Made by a program: the position numbers and the translations under genes. Below, piece after piece: positions 18,340-27,875 of a stretch of 64,000 nucleotides of DNA (positions are counted from its first letter, which is position 1; the number at the start of each line of letters is the position of its first letter). A model generated the notes under the pieces. The model was given only the letters and a program-made list of their open reading frames with translations, was not told where the DNA came from and searched no databases. Source of the stretch: Pseudomonas sp. 7SR1 (lineage in GTDB: Bacteria; Pseudomonadota; Gammaproteobacteria; Pseudomonadales; Pseudomonadaceae); assembly GCF_900156465.1 (NCBI RefSeq), contig NZ_LT707064.1:1276001-1340000 (forward strand). Reading direction: 5' to 3'.

Positions 18340-19400
18340 CGTGCGTCCTCGTCGAGTTTCACTTTCTGCCCCGGTTGGAGGCTGTTCACACCGGCGCTGA
18401 CCACGCGGTCGCCGGCCTTGATGCCATTGGCCACCAGCACCGCATCCGCCGAACGTTCGAGAATGCGCACGTCACGGGGAGAAACGGTCTGGCTTTGCGG
18501 GTCGACCAGCCAGATCCGTGCCTTGCCGTCGACCTCTTGCAGCGCGCTGAGCGGCAGCTCGATGCGCGGCTCGATGGCCGAGCTCAACGTCACGCCGATG
18601 GCCGTGCCCAGGCGCAGGCCCGGCGGCGTATCGGCCAGCGTCAGGCGGGCGCGACGGGTACGGGTAGCACTCTGCGCCTGGGGTTCGATCTCGCGTACGG
18701 TCGCGGTGGTGCGGGTGGCCGGGTCCAGTTGCGCAGACACTTCGAACACCACGTCCGGGGGCAGGCGCTCGGCCAGTCCGGCCGGTAGGTCGATCACCGC
18801 TTCCTTGATGTCCGGGCGCGCCAGGGTCACCACTTGCTGGCCGGCGGTGACCACTTGCCCGGCCTCGGCATGCCAGGCGGTGACAACCGCGTCGTGGTCG
18901 GTGCGCAGCTCGCTGTAGTTGAGCTGGTCACGGGCTTGTTCCACCGCAGCCCGGGCTTGCTCAAGGGATGCTCCGGTGGTCTTCAGGTCGGTCTGGGCGA
19001 TGTCCAGCTGCGCCTGGGCACCGACACCGCGATCGAACAGCTGTTGCTGGCGACGGGCATTGGCCTGGGCATTGATGTATTGCGCCTCGATCCGCGCCAG
19101 GTCGCCCTGGGCGGCCCGCAACTGGTTCTGTTGGTCGGTGGGGTCGAGGGTGGCCAGCAGATCGCCTTTCTTCACCTCGGCGCCGACATCGACATTGCGG
19201 CGAGCGATACGCCCGGCTACGCGAAACCCCACATTGCTTTCGTAACGTGCCTGGATATTGCCGGCGAACCGCCCCAGGGCCTGCTGGTCCAGGGCCCGCA
19301 CTTCGATGGACAGTACCGGGCGCACGGGCCCGGGCGGCGCTTCCTCCTTCGAACAGGCTGCCAGCGCCAGGCCGGCCAGGACCATCCACAAGCGCTTCAT
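18336..19400 (-). CDS. RND periplasmic adaptor lipoprotein, second of two (TriB-like)
   Basis: A 354-residue membrane-fusion protein with a lipoprotein signal (LAGLALAACSKEE, lipobox LAAC). It has the lipoyl half-motifs YESNVGFRVAGRIARRNVDVG and a coiled-coil hairpin of about residues 95-165 rich in Q, A and E (QGDLARIEAQYINAQANARRQQQL). A beta-barrel domain follows. It bridges the RND permease to an outer-membrane channel. It overlaps the genes on both sides by 4 bp, so the three form a tight operon. The presence of two distinct adaptors suggests a hetero-oligomeric adaptor ring, as reported for TriABC. Confidence 0.88.
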   Translation of the reverse strand: MKRLWMVLAGLALAACSKEEAPPGPVRPVLSIEVRALDQQALGRFAGNIQARYESNVGFRVAGRIARRNVDVGAEVKKGDLLATLDPTDQQNQLRAAQGDLARIEAQYINAQANARRQQQLFDRGVGAQAQLDIAQTDLKTTGASLEQARAAVEQARDQLNYSELRTDHDAVVTAWHAEAGQVVTAGQQVVTLARPDIKEAVIDLPAGLAERLPPDVVFEVSAQLDPATRTTATVREIEPQAQSATRTRRARLTLADTPPGLRLGTAIGVTLSSAIEPRIELPLSALQEVDGKARIWLVDPQSQTVSPRDVRILERSADAVLVANGIKAGDRVVSAGVNSLQPGQKVKLDEDAR

Positions 19401-20500
19401 GGTTGGGCTCCTATGGTTTTCTGTTCGCTGGGATGTTCAGCAATTTCGACATGCACGCCGGGGTGCAACAACTGGCCTCCCGCCGTGATGACTTTCTCGC
19501 CTCCCTTGAGCCCATCGCTGACGATCACCTTGCCGGTCAGGTAGCGGCCAACGGTGACGGTTCGCAATTGGGCCTTGCCTTCGTCGTCCACCAGCCATAC
19601 GGCGGGCTCGCTGAGGTTCTTGGTCAAGGCCGACCACGGCAGCTCCACGGCGGTCTTGCCGGCGGACTTGGCGGTGGCGCTGACCACCGATCCCAGGCGC
19701 ATGCCTTCGGGCAGGCTATCGAGGGCGACCTTGACCTGCACGGTACCGGTCTCGGCGGACACCGCGGGCGTGATCTCGCGCACCTTGCCGGAGGTCTGGA
19801 TGGCCGGGTTGTCCAACAGGCTGATCACGATGGCCGGATCCGAGGACGGCTCGCTGAGCAGGGATTCGTAGATGTTGAACACCGCATCGCGCTCACCGTC
19901 CCGGGCGAGGCTGAAGATCGGCTCCGTGGCCTGCACCACCTGGCCAACCTCCGCCTGGCGCGCCGTGATGATGCCCGGCGCCTCGGCGATCAGCGCGGTA
20001 TAGCTCAGTTGTTCGCGGGCATTGGCGAGCTGGGCCTGGGCGGCGCTCAATGCACTCTGGCTGCTGCGCAGTTGCGCCTGGGCCGCGTCGTATTCGCTCT
20101 GGCTGGTGTAGCCCTTGGGCAAGAGTTTCTGCTGGCGCGTGAACGCTGCCGCGCTCTGCTTGACCCGCGCCTGCTCGGCGGCCACCTGGGCCTCGGCGGA
20201 ATCGACATTGGTCTGCAAGTCCCGGGGGTCGAGCCGCGCCAGCACCTGCCGGGCCGAGACTCGATCGCCCACATCGACCTTGCGCTCGATGATCTTGCCG
20301 CTCACGCGAAACGACAGGTCAGTCTGCACGCGAGCCTGGACATCGCCGGTCAGGGTCACCGAAGCCGCGTATTCGCTGGGCGTGGCTTGCTGCACGAAAA
20401 CCCGCGGCAGCGCTTTCTCCACGGCCTTTTCCTCACCGCATCCCGCCAACAACGCACATAAACCCAAGCCAACAACCAGTTCGATTCGGGGACCAGCCAT
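19397..20500 (-). CDS. RND periplasmic adaptor lipoprotein, first of two (TriA-like)
   Basis: A 367-residue adaptor and the first gene of the RND operon. The signal peptide ends in a lipobox (LCALLAGC), so it is probably anchored in the inner membrane by lipid. The lipoyl halves (VQTDLSFRVSGKIIERKVDVGD and its partner), the coiled coil (AEAQVAAEQARVKQSAAAFTRQQKL) and barrel segments are all present. It is diverged from the second adaptor and not a simple copy. The promoter must lie in the 182 bp shared with the divergent AAA ATPase gene; I could not pick out a convincing operator there. Confidence 0.88.
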   Translation of the reverse strand: MAGPRIELVVGLGLCALLAGCGEEKAVEKALPRVFVQQATPSEYAASVTLTGDVQARVQTDLSFRVSGKIIERKVDVGDRVSARQVLARLDPRDLQTNVDSAEAQVAAEQARVKQSAAAFTRQQKLLPKGYTSQSEYDAAQAQLRSSQSALSAAQAQLANAREQLSYTALIAEAPGIITARQAEVGQVVQATEPIFSLARDGERDAVFNIYESLLSEPSSDPAIVISLLDNPAIQTSGKVREITPAVSAETGTVQVKVALDSLPEGMRLGSVVSATAKSAGKTAVELPWSALTKNLSEPAVWLVDDEGKAQLRTVTVGRYLTGKVIVSDGLKGGEKVITAGGQLLHPGVHVEIAEHPSEQKTIGAQP

Positions 20501-20682
20501 GCAGACTCCTTTGCGTTGTACGGACGTGCCAGTGACGATACGACTGTGAGCTTAGAGCAGGGTTCAGTGCTTGCAACAGAATCACAATGCACACGCCAAT
20601 CAGGCAAACTGCCCTTTTTGCACAGGCAACGGCAAGCCAAGCGAGTCGGCGCCTGCAAGTCCAGCCAGCAGGACAACCTCTC

Positions 20683-21843
20683 ATGCTCCAGACCCTTGCG
20701 GTGGCCAACTACCGATCCATCAATGAACTGGTCATTCCCCTCGGCCGCCTGAACCTGATCACCGGCCCCAACGGCAGCGGAAAATCCAACCTGTACCGCG
20801 CCCTGCGGCTGTTGGCGGAAACGGCCCAAGGCGGGGTCGTCAACGCCCTGGCCCGTGAAGGCGGACTGGATTCGACCTTCTGGGCCGGGCCGGAGCACAT
20901 CAGCCGACGCATGCGCAACGGCGAGGTACCCGTCCAGGGCAACGTGCGCCAGGCCAGAAAACGCCTGCGCCTGGGATTCGCCGCCGAAGATTTCTCCTAT
21001 TCGATCGCCCTGGGCCTGCCGGAACCCAGTCTTTCCGCGTTTTCGCTGGATCCGCAGATCAAGCGCGAAACCATCTGGGCCGGGCCGGTCTTTCGTCCCG
21101 CCAGCCTGCTGGTGGACCGCAACGGGCCGATGGTGCGCGCCCGGGAGGGTCGCTCATGGGATGTCCTGGCCCAGCACACCCCCACCTTCGACAGCCTGTT
21201 CGACCAGGTGGGCAGCCTGCGTACGTCCCCGGAGGTCTTGCAGATGCGCGAGTTCATCCGTCGCTGGCGCTTCTACGATCATTTTCGCAGCGACGCCGAG
21301 GCCCCGGTGCGCCAGCCGCAACTGGGCACCCGCACGCCGGTGCTGCACCACGACGGCCGCGACCTGGCGGCCGCCCTGCAGACCATCCTTGAAATCGGCG
21401 ACTTCCAGGCGCTGCATGCCGCCATCGGCGATGCATTTCCCGGCGCCCGCCTGGACATCGAAAAACTCCAGGGCGGACGTTTCGCCATCGCATTCCAGCA
21501 GCACGGCCTGCTGCGTCCGCTATCCGCCGCCGAGCTGTCGGACGGCACCCTGCGCTATCTGCTGCTGGTGGCCGCCCTGCTCACGCCGCGACCGCCCTCG
21601 CTGATGGTGCTCAACGAGCCGGAAACCAGCCTGCACCCGGACCTGTTGCCTGCCTTGGCGCGGTTGATCATCCGGGCTTCGGCCAATTGCCAGGTCTGGG
21701 TCGTATCCCACGCCACGCGCCTGATCGCCGCCTTGCAGCAGGACGATGATTGCAATTGCATCATGCTGGAGAAAGACCTGGGCCAGACCGGCGTAGTGGG
21801 CCAGGGCATGCTGGATGCCCCCGCGTGGAACTGGCCGGATTGA
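20683..21843 (+). CDS. AAA-family predicted ATPase (COG4637-like, RecF/SMC-type head)
   Basis: The start at ATG 20683 (MLQTLAVANYRSINELVIPL) has AGGA upstream and gives the usual N-terminus of the family, 386 residues; the frame is open further upstream. Walker A is GPNGSGKSN at 28-36. An ABC-type signature region (PLSAAELSDGTLRYLLL) and Walker B (LMVLNEPETSLHPDLLPALARLI) are followed by the His switch WVVSHATRLI. There is no TOPRIM or nuclease domain, unlike OLD proteins, and no partner gene beside it. The role is unknown; related ATPases occur in DNA repair and defence. It is divergent from the RND operon. Confidence 0.8.
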   Translation: MLQTLAVANYRSINELVIPLGRLNLITGPNGSGKSNLYRALRLLAETAQGGVVNALAREGGLDSTFWAGPEHISRRMRNGEVPVQGNVRQARKRLRLGFAAEDFSYSIALGLPEPSLSAFSLDPQIKRETIWAGPVFRPASLLVDRNGPMVRAREGRSWDVLAQHTPTFDSLFDQVGSLRTSPEVLQMREFIRRWRFYDHFRSDAEAPVRQPQLGTRTPVLHHDGRDLAAALQTILEIGDFQALHAAIGDAFPGARLDIEKLQGGRFAIAFQQHGLLRPLSAAELSDGTLRYLLLVAALLTPRPPSLMVLNEPETSLHPDLLPALARLIIRASANCQVWVVSHATRLIAALQQDDDCNCIMLEKDLGQTGVVGQGMLDAPAWNWPD

Positions 21844-21981
21844 CTGACGGTATTTGCAGAGGCCGAGTAAGAAGGCTATTTTCCTTTGCGCTGTAGGAAG
21901 GGTCTAATTTTCCAGCAACCTCTCCAAGGAACCGCAGCTCAAGGCCAGACTCCATGGCTTCCATCACAAGGACGATAAAAA

Positions 21982-22077
21982 ATGGCTGACGTGAAAGCCC
22001 CGCAACCCCTCGACCCACAAGATATCGTCAAGCTGCTGGTGGCCCTGCGCCGGGCATTGAAGGCACGGCCTGCGTAA
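21982..22077 (+). CDS. Possible small protein of 31 residues
   Basis: An ATG at 21982 preceded by AAGGA at about the right spacing opens a 31-codon frame beginning MADVKAPQPLDPQDIVKLL. The second half (DIVKLLVALRRALKARP) would form a basic amphipathic helix. The composition is protein-like and high in third-position GC. The frame ends 15 bp before the start of the metQ terminator region. I do not recognise a family. It may be real, but its size makes chance plausible. Confidence 0.45.
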   Translation: MADVKAPQPLDPQDIVKLLVALRRALKARPA

Positions 22078-22089
22078 CGCAATGGCAGG

Positions 22090-22127
22090 CAATAAAAAAC
22101 GCCGACGCTGGCCAAGCCGTCGGCGTT
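22090..22127 (-). terminator. Intrinsic terminator of metQ
   Basis: A perfect 10-bp stem, aacgccgacg (22098-22107) with cgtcggcgtt (22118-22127), and a 10-nt loop are followed on the minus strand by TTTTTTATT. It lies 27 bp after the metQ stop. On the plus strand there is no T run, so it serves metQ. Confidence 0.88.
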
Positions 22128-22153
22128 GAAAGTTTCAAGCACGCGTTGCTCGA

Positions 22154-22936
22154 TCAGAACGCCGGCAGTACCGCACCGCTGTATTTCTGCTCGATGAAAG
22201 CCTTCACTTGCGGGCTGGTCAGGGCCTTGGCCAGCTTCTGCATGGCGGCGCTGTCCTTGTTGTCCGGGCGAGCCACCAGGAAGTTCACATAGGGCGAATC
22301 CGAACCTTCGATCACCAGGGCATCCTTGGCCGGGTTGAGACCCGCTTCCAGCGCATAGTTGGTGTTGATCATGTCCAGGTCCACCTGGTCCAGCACCCGC
22401 GGCAGCATGGCCGATTCCAGTTCCTTGAACTTGAAGTTGTGCGGGTTCTTGGCGATGTCCTTGGGCGTGGCCAGGGCGTTTTTCGGATCCTTGAGTTCGA
22501 TCAGTCCAGCCTTCTGCAGCAGGATCAGGGCACGGCCGCTGTTGCTGCCTTCGTTGGGGATGGCGATGGTCGCGCCATCCTTGAGCTCGGCCAGGCTCTT
22601 GACCTTCTTCGAGTACCCGCCAAACGGTTCGACGTGTACGCCGATCACGGTCACCAGGTTGGTGCCCTTGCCCTCGTTGAAGCTCTTGAGGTACGGCAAG
22701 GTCTGGAAGTAGTTGGCGTCCAGACGCTTCTGATCGACCTGTACGTTGGGCTGGACGTAGTCGGTAAAGACCTTGATCTGCAGGTCCACGCCTTCCTTGG
22801 CCAGGGCTGGCTTGATCAGCTCGAGGATTTCAGCGTGGGGCACCGGCGTCGCCGCCACCACCAGTTTTTCCGCCGCCTGGGCCAGGCCCGAAGCCAGGGC
22901 TGCCGCCAATGCGGTGAACAACAGAACCTTTTTCAT
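22154..22936 (-). CDS. MetQ/NlpA-family substrate-binding protein
   Basis: A 260-residue periplasmic binding protein with a cleavable signal (MKKVLLFTALAAALASGLAQA) and no lipobox at the cleavage site. Family motifs include TPVPHAEILE, DYVQPNVQVDQKRLDANYFQ, IPNEGSNSGRALILLQKAGLI and NTNYALEAGLNPAKDAL. MetQ-type proteins deliver methionine (L-, D- or formyl-) to the MetNI ABC importer. No metN or metI is adjacent, so it must dock with a transporter encoded elsewhere or be a paralogue for a related substrate. It ends at a strong terminator. Confidence 0.9.
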   Translation of the reverse strand: MKKVLLFTALAAALASGLAQAAEKLVVAATPVPHAEILELIKPALAKEGVDLQIKVFTDYVQPNVQVDQKRLDANYFQTLPYLKSFNEGKGTNLVTVIGVHVEPFGGYSKKVKSLAELKDGATIAIPNEGSNSGRALILLQKAGLIELKDPKNALATPKDIAKNPHNFKFKELESAMLPRVLDQVDLDMINTNYALEAGLNPAKDALVIEGSDSPYVNFLVARPDNKDSAAMQKLAKALTSPQVKAFIEQKYSGAVLPAF

Positions 22937-23113
22937 GCAGTGTCCTTATCGAATATCACTGTCGTCATGGACGACGGCCAACGTTGGGGTGCCAGCGAAG
23001 TGCTATCGCTGGCGTGGTACGGAAGATACCGATATTTTTTATGCCTTAACAATACCTTTTATCTAAATACATATATCGATAATTCATATATGAATAACCC
23101 TTTCGCGCGCCCT
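22937..23113 (-). promoter_or_regulatory. AT-rich upstream region of metQ
   Basis: This 177-bp interval between the Rhs stop and the metQ start contains an AT-rich block (23030-23100) with a perfect palindrome ATTCATATATGAAT (23082-23095). Nearer metQ is a hairpin with arms ccagcga/tcgctgg (about 22992-23012). The block is a likely metQ promoter and operator, and the hairpin could act in the leader or as an Rhs terminator. No immunity-type gene for the Rhs protein fits here. Confidence 0.4.
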
Positions 23114-26100
23114 TCATGCGAATCGGATTTGCGCGCTTCGCTCCCTGATGTCTCCGTAGATATCGTCAGGTGCCTCGCCATGCCGGGGACCACTGGATCT
23201 TTCCCCTGCCAACCCCAGAAACCCTTGGGCTTTTTCGATGTACTTGTCTCTGTCGATGACGTAGGTGCCCCCCTTGAGCGGGTAATGGGCATAACTGGTC
23301 ACGTCCTTGGCGGTCAGCACATCTCGAAGGTCGTTTTGCAAGGCAACGAGGTTGCGCCGCCCGCCGCCTCTGACCAGAGGGCTCGCCGCCCTGGCGTAGC
23401 CACCGATGCGTGTCCCGCGCAAGGCGTTGCTGCGGCCCAGCGTCACGGCGTCACCGAGGGACTCGACCGTATTGCGCAGGGCCACCGATGTCCCTCTGCC
23501 CAGCAGCTTTCCTGTCAGGGAAGCGCCGCCGGACACGACGCCCAAGGCCAGGCTGGCATAGCTCAGCACCTGGGTCGCGACGGCGTCCGGAGCCGCCTCC
23601 TCCAGCACGATGGACGCGATCGAGGCCGCACCTGACACCACCTCCAGCGTCAAGGCCGTTGCCGCCGAAAACGAGATGCCTATCAAGGGCGCGGATGCCC
23701 CCAGGGTCGCCAGGGTGAACGCAACGGAGGCGATGGCGAAAGCAGCGGTAATGCCAATCTTGATCCAGCCCCAGGTAGAGATATGGCCGGTGGGATCGCT
23801 CAGATTGATGGGGTCGCCCAGGCAATAGGCATAAGGATTGAGACCTCCCCCATCGAACGGACTCCAGTCGTCTGGCCGGTGAAATCGCATCAGTACCGGA
23901 TCGTAGGCCCGATAGCCGTTGCCCAGCAGATAACAGCCGGTCAGCGGATCCTGCGGCTCGCCACCGAGACCGAACAGACTGCCCGGTCCCTCTGCCGCCG
24001 CGCGTTGCCCATAGGGCGAATAGTCATGCCGGAGACTGTCGCCGCCGGAAAGAGCCTGCAGGACATTGCCACAACCATCCGTCCTGTACAGCACCGTTTC
24101 CTGGCCCTGGGACAACGCCAGCAGCTGCCGCTCTTCATGCATGAAGCTACGGCTATCCTGCCCCGCGACTTCGCTGCACAACTGCTCGTCGCGGTAGAAG
24201 CGCCGACAGGGCTTGTGTCCTGCCAGCTCAACGGCATGAAGGCGGTCAGAGGCATCGTACCGATAACGCGCCAATATCGACTTCGAGTCAGCCGAAGCCA
24301 CACTTTCCAACCGCCCCAGTTCGTCGTAGATCAACTGATGTCCACGGCAATCGTTGAGCAGATTGCCGTCGGCGTCGTAGCGAAAGGTCGAATCGGCGGA
24401 TGCATAGTCGGGGTGACTGTGGCTGACGCCGCTGAGTTGGGTTTTATCGACCAGGTCATACCGATACGTTGCCGTGTTCACGCCGCCTGGGAAATGCGTG
24501 ACGACCTGGCGGATGTTGTCCAGCGCGTCATAGGTGAAGTCCTGCGAGACGATGGCCTTGCCCTGGGCATCCACTGGCGCCTGCGGCCCTTGGCAGGCGT
24601 AACGCGTCAATCGACCCCGCAGGTCATAGGCAAACGTCTCGACACGCACGGCTGCGTTGGACTTGAGCGTACGCTGGCTGAGCCTGTCGCCCGGGCCGAA
24701 CGACTGGCTCACCTCGACGACATCATTTCCCTGGGAGGAGCGCCGGAGGATTTCGCGACCAAATTCGTCGTAGTCCAGTTCGGTGACCAGCGAAAGGCCC
24801 GATCGGGGATCGGTGACGGTGATGCACTTGACTTGCTCCCGGGCGTCGTAGGAGTACGTTGCACTGATGCGCTCCTGAACAGGGAGAGCAGCAGGGCCTT
24901 GGGTGATGCCCACCAGGCGTCCGGTCGGATCATAGAGGCAGGTGCGAACCGTGCCGCTGACGTCGGTGTAGCCAATCGGCTTGCCCATCAGCGAACAGGT
25001 TTGCCCGCTGTCGAACCGGTCGAGGGCCGTGACCCACGATTCCCGGCTGAGACGGCCGGAGGGACAGTACTCCATGCGCCGCTGTACCAACGAGTTGGCC
25101 GATTCCTGGAGCAAACCTGTACGGGGGTCGAACCGATGGCTGGCAGCGACGGACGCCTGGCTGCCGGAGCGACTGGTGACGTCATCGGCGAGCAACGGAT
25201 CGAGGGTGAACCGCAAGGTTTTTCCAGACGCGGTGCTCTTTTGCGTGGGGTTCCTGCCGGAACCCTCGTAGACCATCCGTTCGGTACGACCACCCGCCTG
25301 GTTGTGGGTCACGCGCATCAGCCCGTCGTAGGTGCGGGTTCCCAGTGCATAGCCGTTGGCGCTGATCTGTGTGGGGTAGTCCCCCTGGCTCTGGGCGGCA
25401 TATTTCTTCTCGACCAGGGTACCGTCGGGCAAGGTGGTACTCAGCACGCGGCCGGCCAGATCGTAGGTGTAGCAGGTCACCCCTCCGTCGGCGGCGGTCT
25501 GCTGGATGCACCGTCCCAGGCCATCGTATTCGTAAAGGGTCACCTCTCCCACGACGCCGGAACGGTCCACGCGCTCGACCCGCGATGGCTTTTCCAGGGC
25601 GTTGATGAAGGTACGGGTCTTGCCGCCGCCCTCCTTCCACTCGGTACGGGTGCGCGCCACCGGATCGATCTCGTCATGAGTGACTTCGCGCCCGCGGCGG
25701 ATAGTGCGGTTCTGATGGCCCCACTCGTCATATTCATAGTGGGTGTCCAGGGTTTTCGGCTCGCCGTCGAACCAGTCGGTCTGTGCATCCGCCTGCAGGC
25801 GTCCCAGGCCATCGTAACTGGCCTCGTAGATCACGCGCATGGGTGCGCCGGGCATGTCGACGTCCTGCTTCTCGACCTTCACGGTACGACCCAGCCCGTC
25901 GCTGCGGGTGACGGTCAGGACGCCGCGGGCATCCTTGACGGTGACGCTGGCAAGGCCATCATCGGAGGCAGCACCGGCCTGGTAGGTGAACTGGCGCGAC
26001 GCCGCATGGCCCGTGTCGGGCATCACGGTTTCACGGGTCAGTTGCCCCAGTGAGTCATATTCCATGCTGACGGTATTGCCCCCGCAATCGCAGGTCTTGA

Positions 26101-27850
26101 CCAGCCAACCGCACACATCATGCCACTCCTGCCTCAGGTGGCTCAGCCCTTCGGCGCGGAAGGTCTGGTCGGTGCGAACGTTTTCGTCTTCATGCCGGTA
26201 CGCATAGTGATGCTTGCGGCGCACGCCGCCTACGGTTTCTACCTTGCTTTGCAGACGTCCATGAAAGGCGTCCTTGACGTTGTTCACATACTTCAATCGA
26301 CACGCCACCCGAGGCTCGGCGACGCCCTCCTCGCAGAGCGTCTCGCTGGCGAGCCGGACACAGCGGTGACCCGCCAGCAGCGACGGCAATTGGCTGTAGG
26401 TGTAGCGCACCACGGTGGTCGGCGCTGCGGCGAACTCGGCCGAGGCGATGATCCACTTCTGTTTCAGAAAACAAGGCACGCCTATGGGGCTGGCAGGGCA
26501 ATCCGCGCTCCCTTGCGCCGGAAAATACTCATAGACTTCCCGTACGCCACCCGGGCTGGTTTTTTCCAGCAGATTGCCATGTTCGTCGTAGGAGGTATGG
26601 GTGGTCTCGACCCGACTTTTTACGGGAGTCGCGCGAGTATCGAAGAAGCTGTCGCGCACGATGCGCTGCATCTGGAACTGCGCAGGCTGATCCCTGAAAG
26701 CCCGATTGGGCACATCGTAGTATACGATTTCCCGCAACTGCATCTTGCTGCCACTGATCGTCCGTTGGGAAATCATCGAGTGGAAGCGATTGTAGGTACG
26801 TATGACCCGGGAAGACTCACGCGGCCCGCCTTTACCAGGGGCCATCTGAATCTGGGTGCAGGAGTATTCGTAATGACCGCTGACGTCATACAGCACATCA
26901 CGCTCGGCAGACCAGCGTACCCCCGCGCCATGCCCTAGGAAATTACTCACGGAATATTCATACAGGGTGATGATCGCTGGCTGGCCCCCGCCAGGGGCCA
27001 TGATGGATTGAGATACAACAGGCAGGTAGGGCACCGGTGCCCCGGCGGGAAGCCTGTGACCCTCGGCCTGGTACCGAAGCGTCTGCCGGGCCCCGCTTGG
27101 CTGGCTGATTTCGGTCATCAGCAGAAAACCATTTATACGCGCGTAGTCGAAGGTCCAGGTCAATGGAAGTTTTTCGGCAGTGATCAGCCTGATGTGTTGG
27201 AGCGTTCCGTTGCGCAGGACAAACAGGTACTGGAGTTTCCTTGAAGGTACGTCCGGCCACAGGGTGATGGTCGTTGCCGTCGACCTGGCTCGGGCGTAGT
27301 CGACTTTCAGGATGCGGCGATCCTGCCGGTAAACCGCCACCAGTTGCAGGCGGCCCGCGACAGGACGGTACTCGTAAAGCGTTTCCTTGCCCTCGGGGCT
27401 GTACTCCCGTGCAAGCAGCCATTCGTGGAATGTCGCACCGGGGCGCGACAGCACGTCGACTCTTCCATCGATGTACTCGATGAAAAGTTCATTGCCTTGC
27501 ATCGTGACGCGCAAGTTATCGAGTTTCTTATCCTGGAAAGCCACCTGGTTTCCATCGGTGTAGAGCTGGTAGGTTTCTCCGCTCGTCAGCGTCAACTTTC
27601 GTCGGCGCTGGTCATAACTGCAGGTGCGCAAGGCCCAACCGGCGCCGAAACCCAGGTCCTGATCATTGAAGCAATCGTATGCCAGGGTCGCTGATACGCT
27701 AGATCCGACGGCGGCGTCATCCGGCGCCGCGTCCAGCGCCACGCTGCAATTGCAGCTACCCGTGCGCGGGTCCACGCCCGAACGAACAAAACTGTCGAAC
27801 TTGAAGGCCGCCGAGGTCAACTGACCTTGGAGGGGTGAAGAGGTATTCAT
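23114..27850 (-). CDS. Rhs/YD-repeat protein with C-terminal tail
   Basis: A 1,578-residue Rhs-family protein. The N-terminal part (FVRSGVDPRTGSCNCSVALD, AYDCFNDQDLGFGAGWALRT) is typical of secreted YD-repeat proteins. Many YD motifs follow (YDGLGRLQ, YDEFGREI, YDLAGRVLS, YDALDNIR). The core ends at GYLLGNGYRAYDP-like and PYAYCLGDPINLSDPTGH near residue 1350, where Rhs proteins usually switch to a variable toxin tip. The last ~225 residues hold a hydrophobic stretch (GITAAFAIASVAFTLATLG onward) and a basic end I cannot assign to a toxin family. There is no signal peptide and no obvious immunity gene downstream. GC is a little lower than the neighbours. Confidence 0.88.
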   Translation of the reverse strand: MNTSSPLQGQLTSAAFKFDSFVRSGVDPRTGSCNCSVALDAAPDDAAVGSSVSATLAYDCFNDQDLGFGAGWALRTCSYDQRRRKLTLTSGETYQLYTDGNQVAFQDKKLDNLRVTMQGNELFIEYIDGRVDVLSRPGATFHEWLLAREYSPEGKETLYEYRPVAGRLQLVAVYRQDRRILKVDYARARSTATTITLWPDVPSRKLQYLFVLRNGTLQHIRLITAEKLPLTWTFDYARINGFLLMTEISQPSGARQTLRYQAEGHRLPAGAPVPYLPVVSQSIMAPGGGQPAIITLYEYSVSNFLGHGAGVRWSAERDVLYDVSGHYEYSCTQIQMAPGKGGPRESSRVIRTYNRFHSMISQRTISGSKMQLREIVYYDVPNRAFRDQPAQFQMQRIVRDSFFDTRATPVKSRVETTHTSYDEHGNLLEKTSPGGVREVYEYFPAQGSADCPASPIGVPCFLKQKWIIASAEFAAAPTTVVRYTYSQLPSLLAGHRCVRLASETLCEEGVAEPRVACRLKYVNNVKDAFHGRLQSKVETVGGVRRKHHYAYRHEDENVRTDQTFRAEGLSHLRQEWHDVCGWLVKTCDCGGNTVSMEYDSLGQLTRETVMPDTGHAASRQFTYQAGAASDDGLASVTVKDARGVLTVTRSDGLGRTVKVEKQDVDMPGAPMRVIYEASYDGLGRLQADAQTDWFDGEPKTLDTHYEYDEWGHQNRTIRRGREVTHDEIDPVARTRTEWKEGGGKTRTFINALEKPSRVERVDRSGVVGEVTLYEYDGLGRCIQQTAADGGVTCYTYDLAGRVLSTTLPDGTLVEKKYAAQSQGDYPTQISANGYALGTRTYDGLMRVTHNQAGGRTERMVYEGSGRNPTQKSTASGKTLRFTLDPLLADDVTSRSGSQASVAASHRFDPRTGLLQESANSLVQRRMEYCPSGRLSRESWVTALDRFDSGQTCSLMGKPIGYTDVSGTVRTCLYDPTGRLVGITQGPAALPVQERISATYSYDAREQVKCITVTDPRSGLSLVTELDYDEFGREILRRSSQGNDVVEVSQSFGPGDRLSQRTLKSNAAVRVETFAYDLRGRLTRYACQGPQAPVDAQGKAIVSQDFTYDALDNIRQVVTHFPGGVNTATYRYDLVDKTQLSGVSHSHPDYASADSTFRYDADGNLLNDCRGHQLIYDELGRLESVASADSKSILARYRYDASDRLHAVELAGHKPCRRFYRDEQLCSEVAGQDSRSFMHEERQLLALSQGQETVLYRTDGCGNVLQALSGGDSLRHDYSPYGQRAAAEGPGSLFGLGGEPQDPLTGCYLLGNGYRAYDPVLMRFHRPDDWSPFDGGGLNPYAYCLGDPINLSDPTGHISTWGWIKIGITAAFAIASVAFTLATLGASAPLIGISFSAATALTLEVVSGAASIASIVLEEAAPDAVATQVLSYASLALGVVSGGASLTGKLLGRGTSVALRNTVESLGDAVTLGRSNALRGTRIGGYARAASPLVRGGGRRNLVALQNDLRDVLTAKDVTSYAHYPLKGGTYVIDRDKYIEKAQGFLGLAGERSSGPRHGEAPDDIYGDIRERSAQIRFA

Positions 27851-27875
27851 CGGTTCTTCCTTGAACGAAATGACT

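Noticed and set aside
15172..18918. A 1,248-codon plus-strand frame antisense to the RND permease
   Set aside because: The opposite strand encodes a complete RND permease with all motifs and operon overlaps. The plus frame has typical antisense composition.
20683..21843. An OLD-type or Gabija-type defence ATPase
   Set aside because: There is no TOPRIM domain and no helicase or nuclease partner. It is kept as an orphan AAA ATPase.
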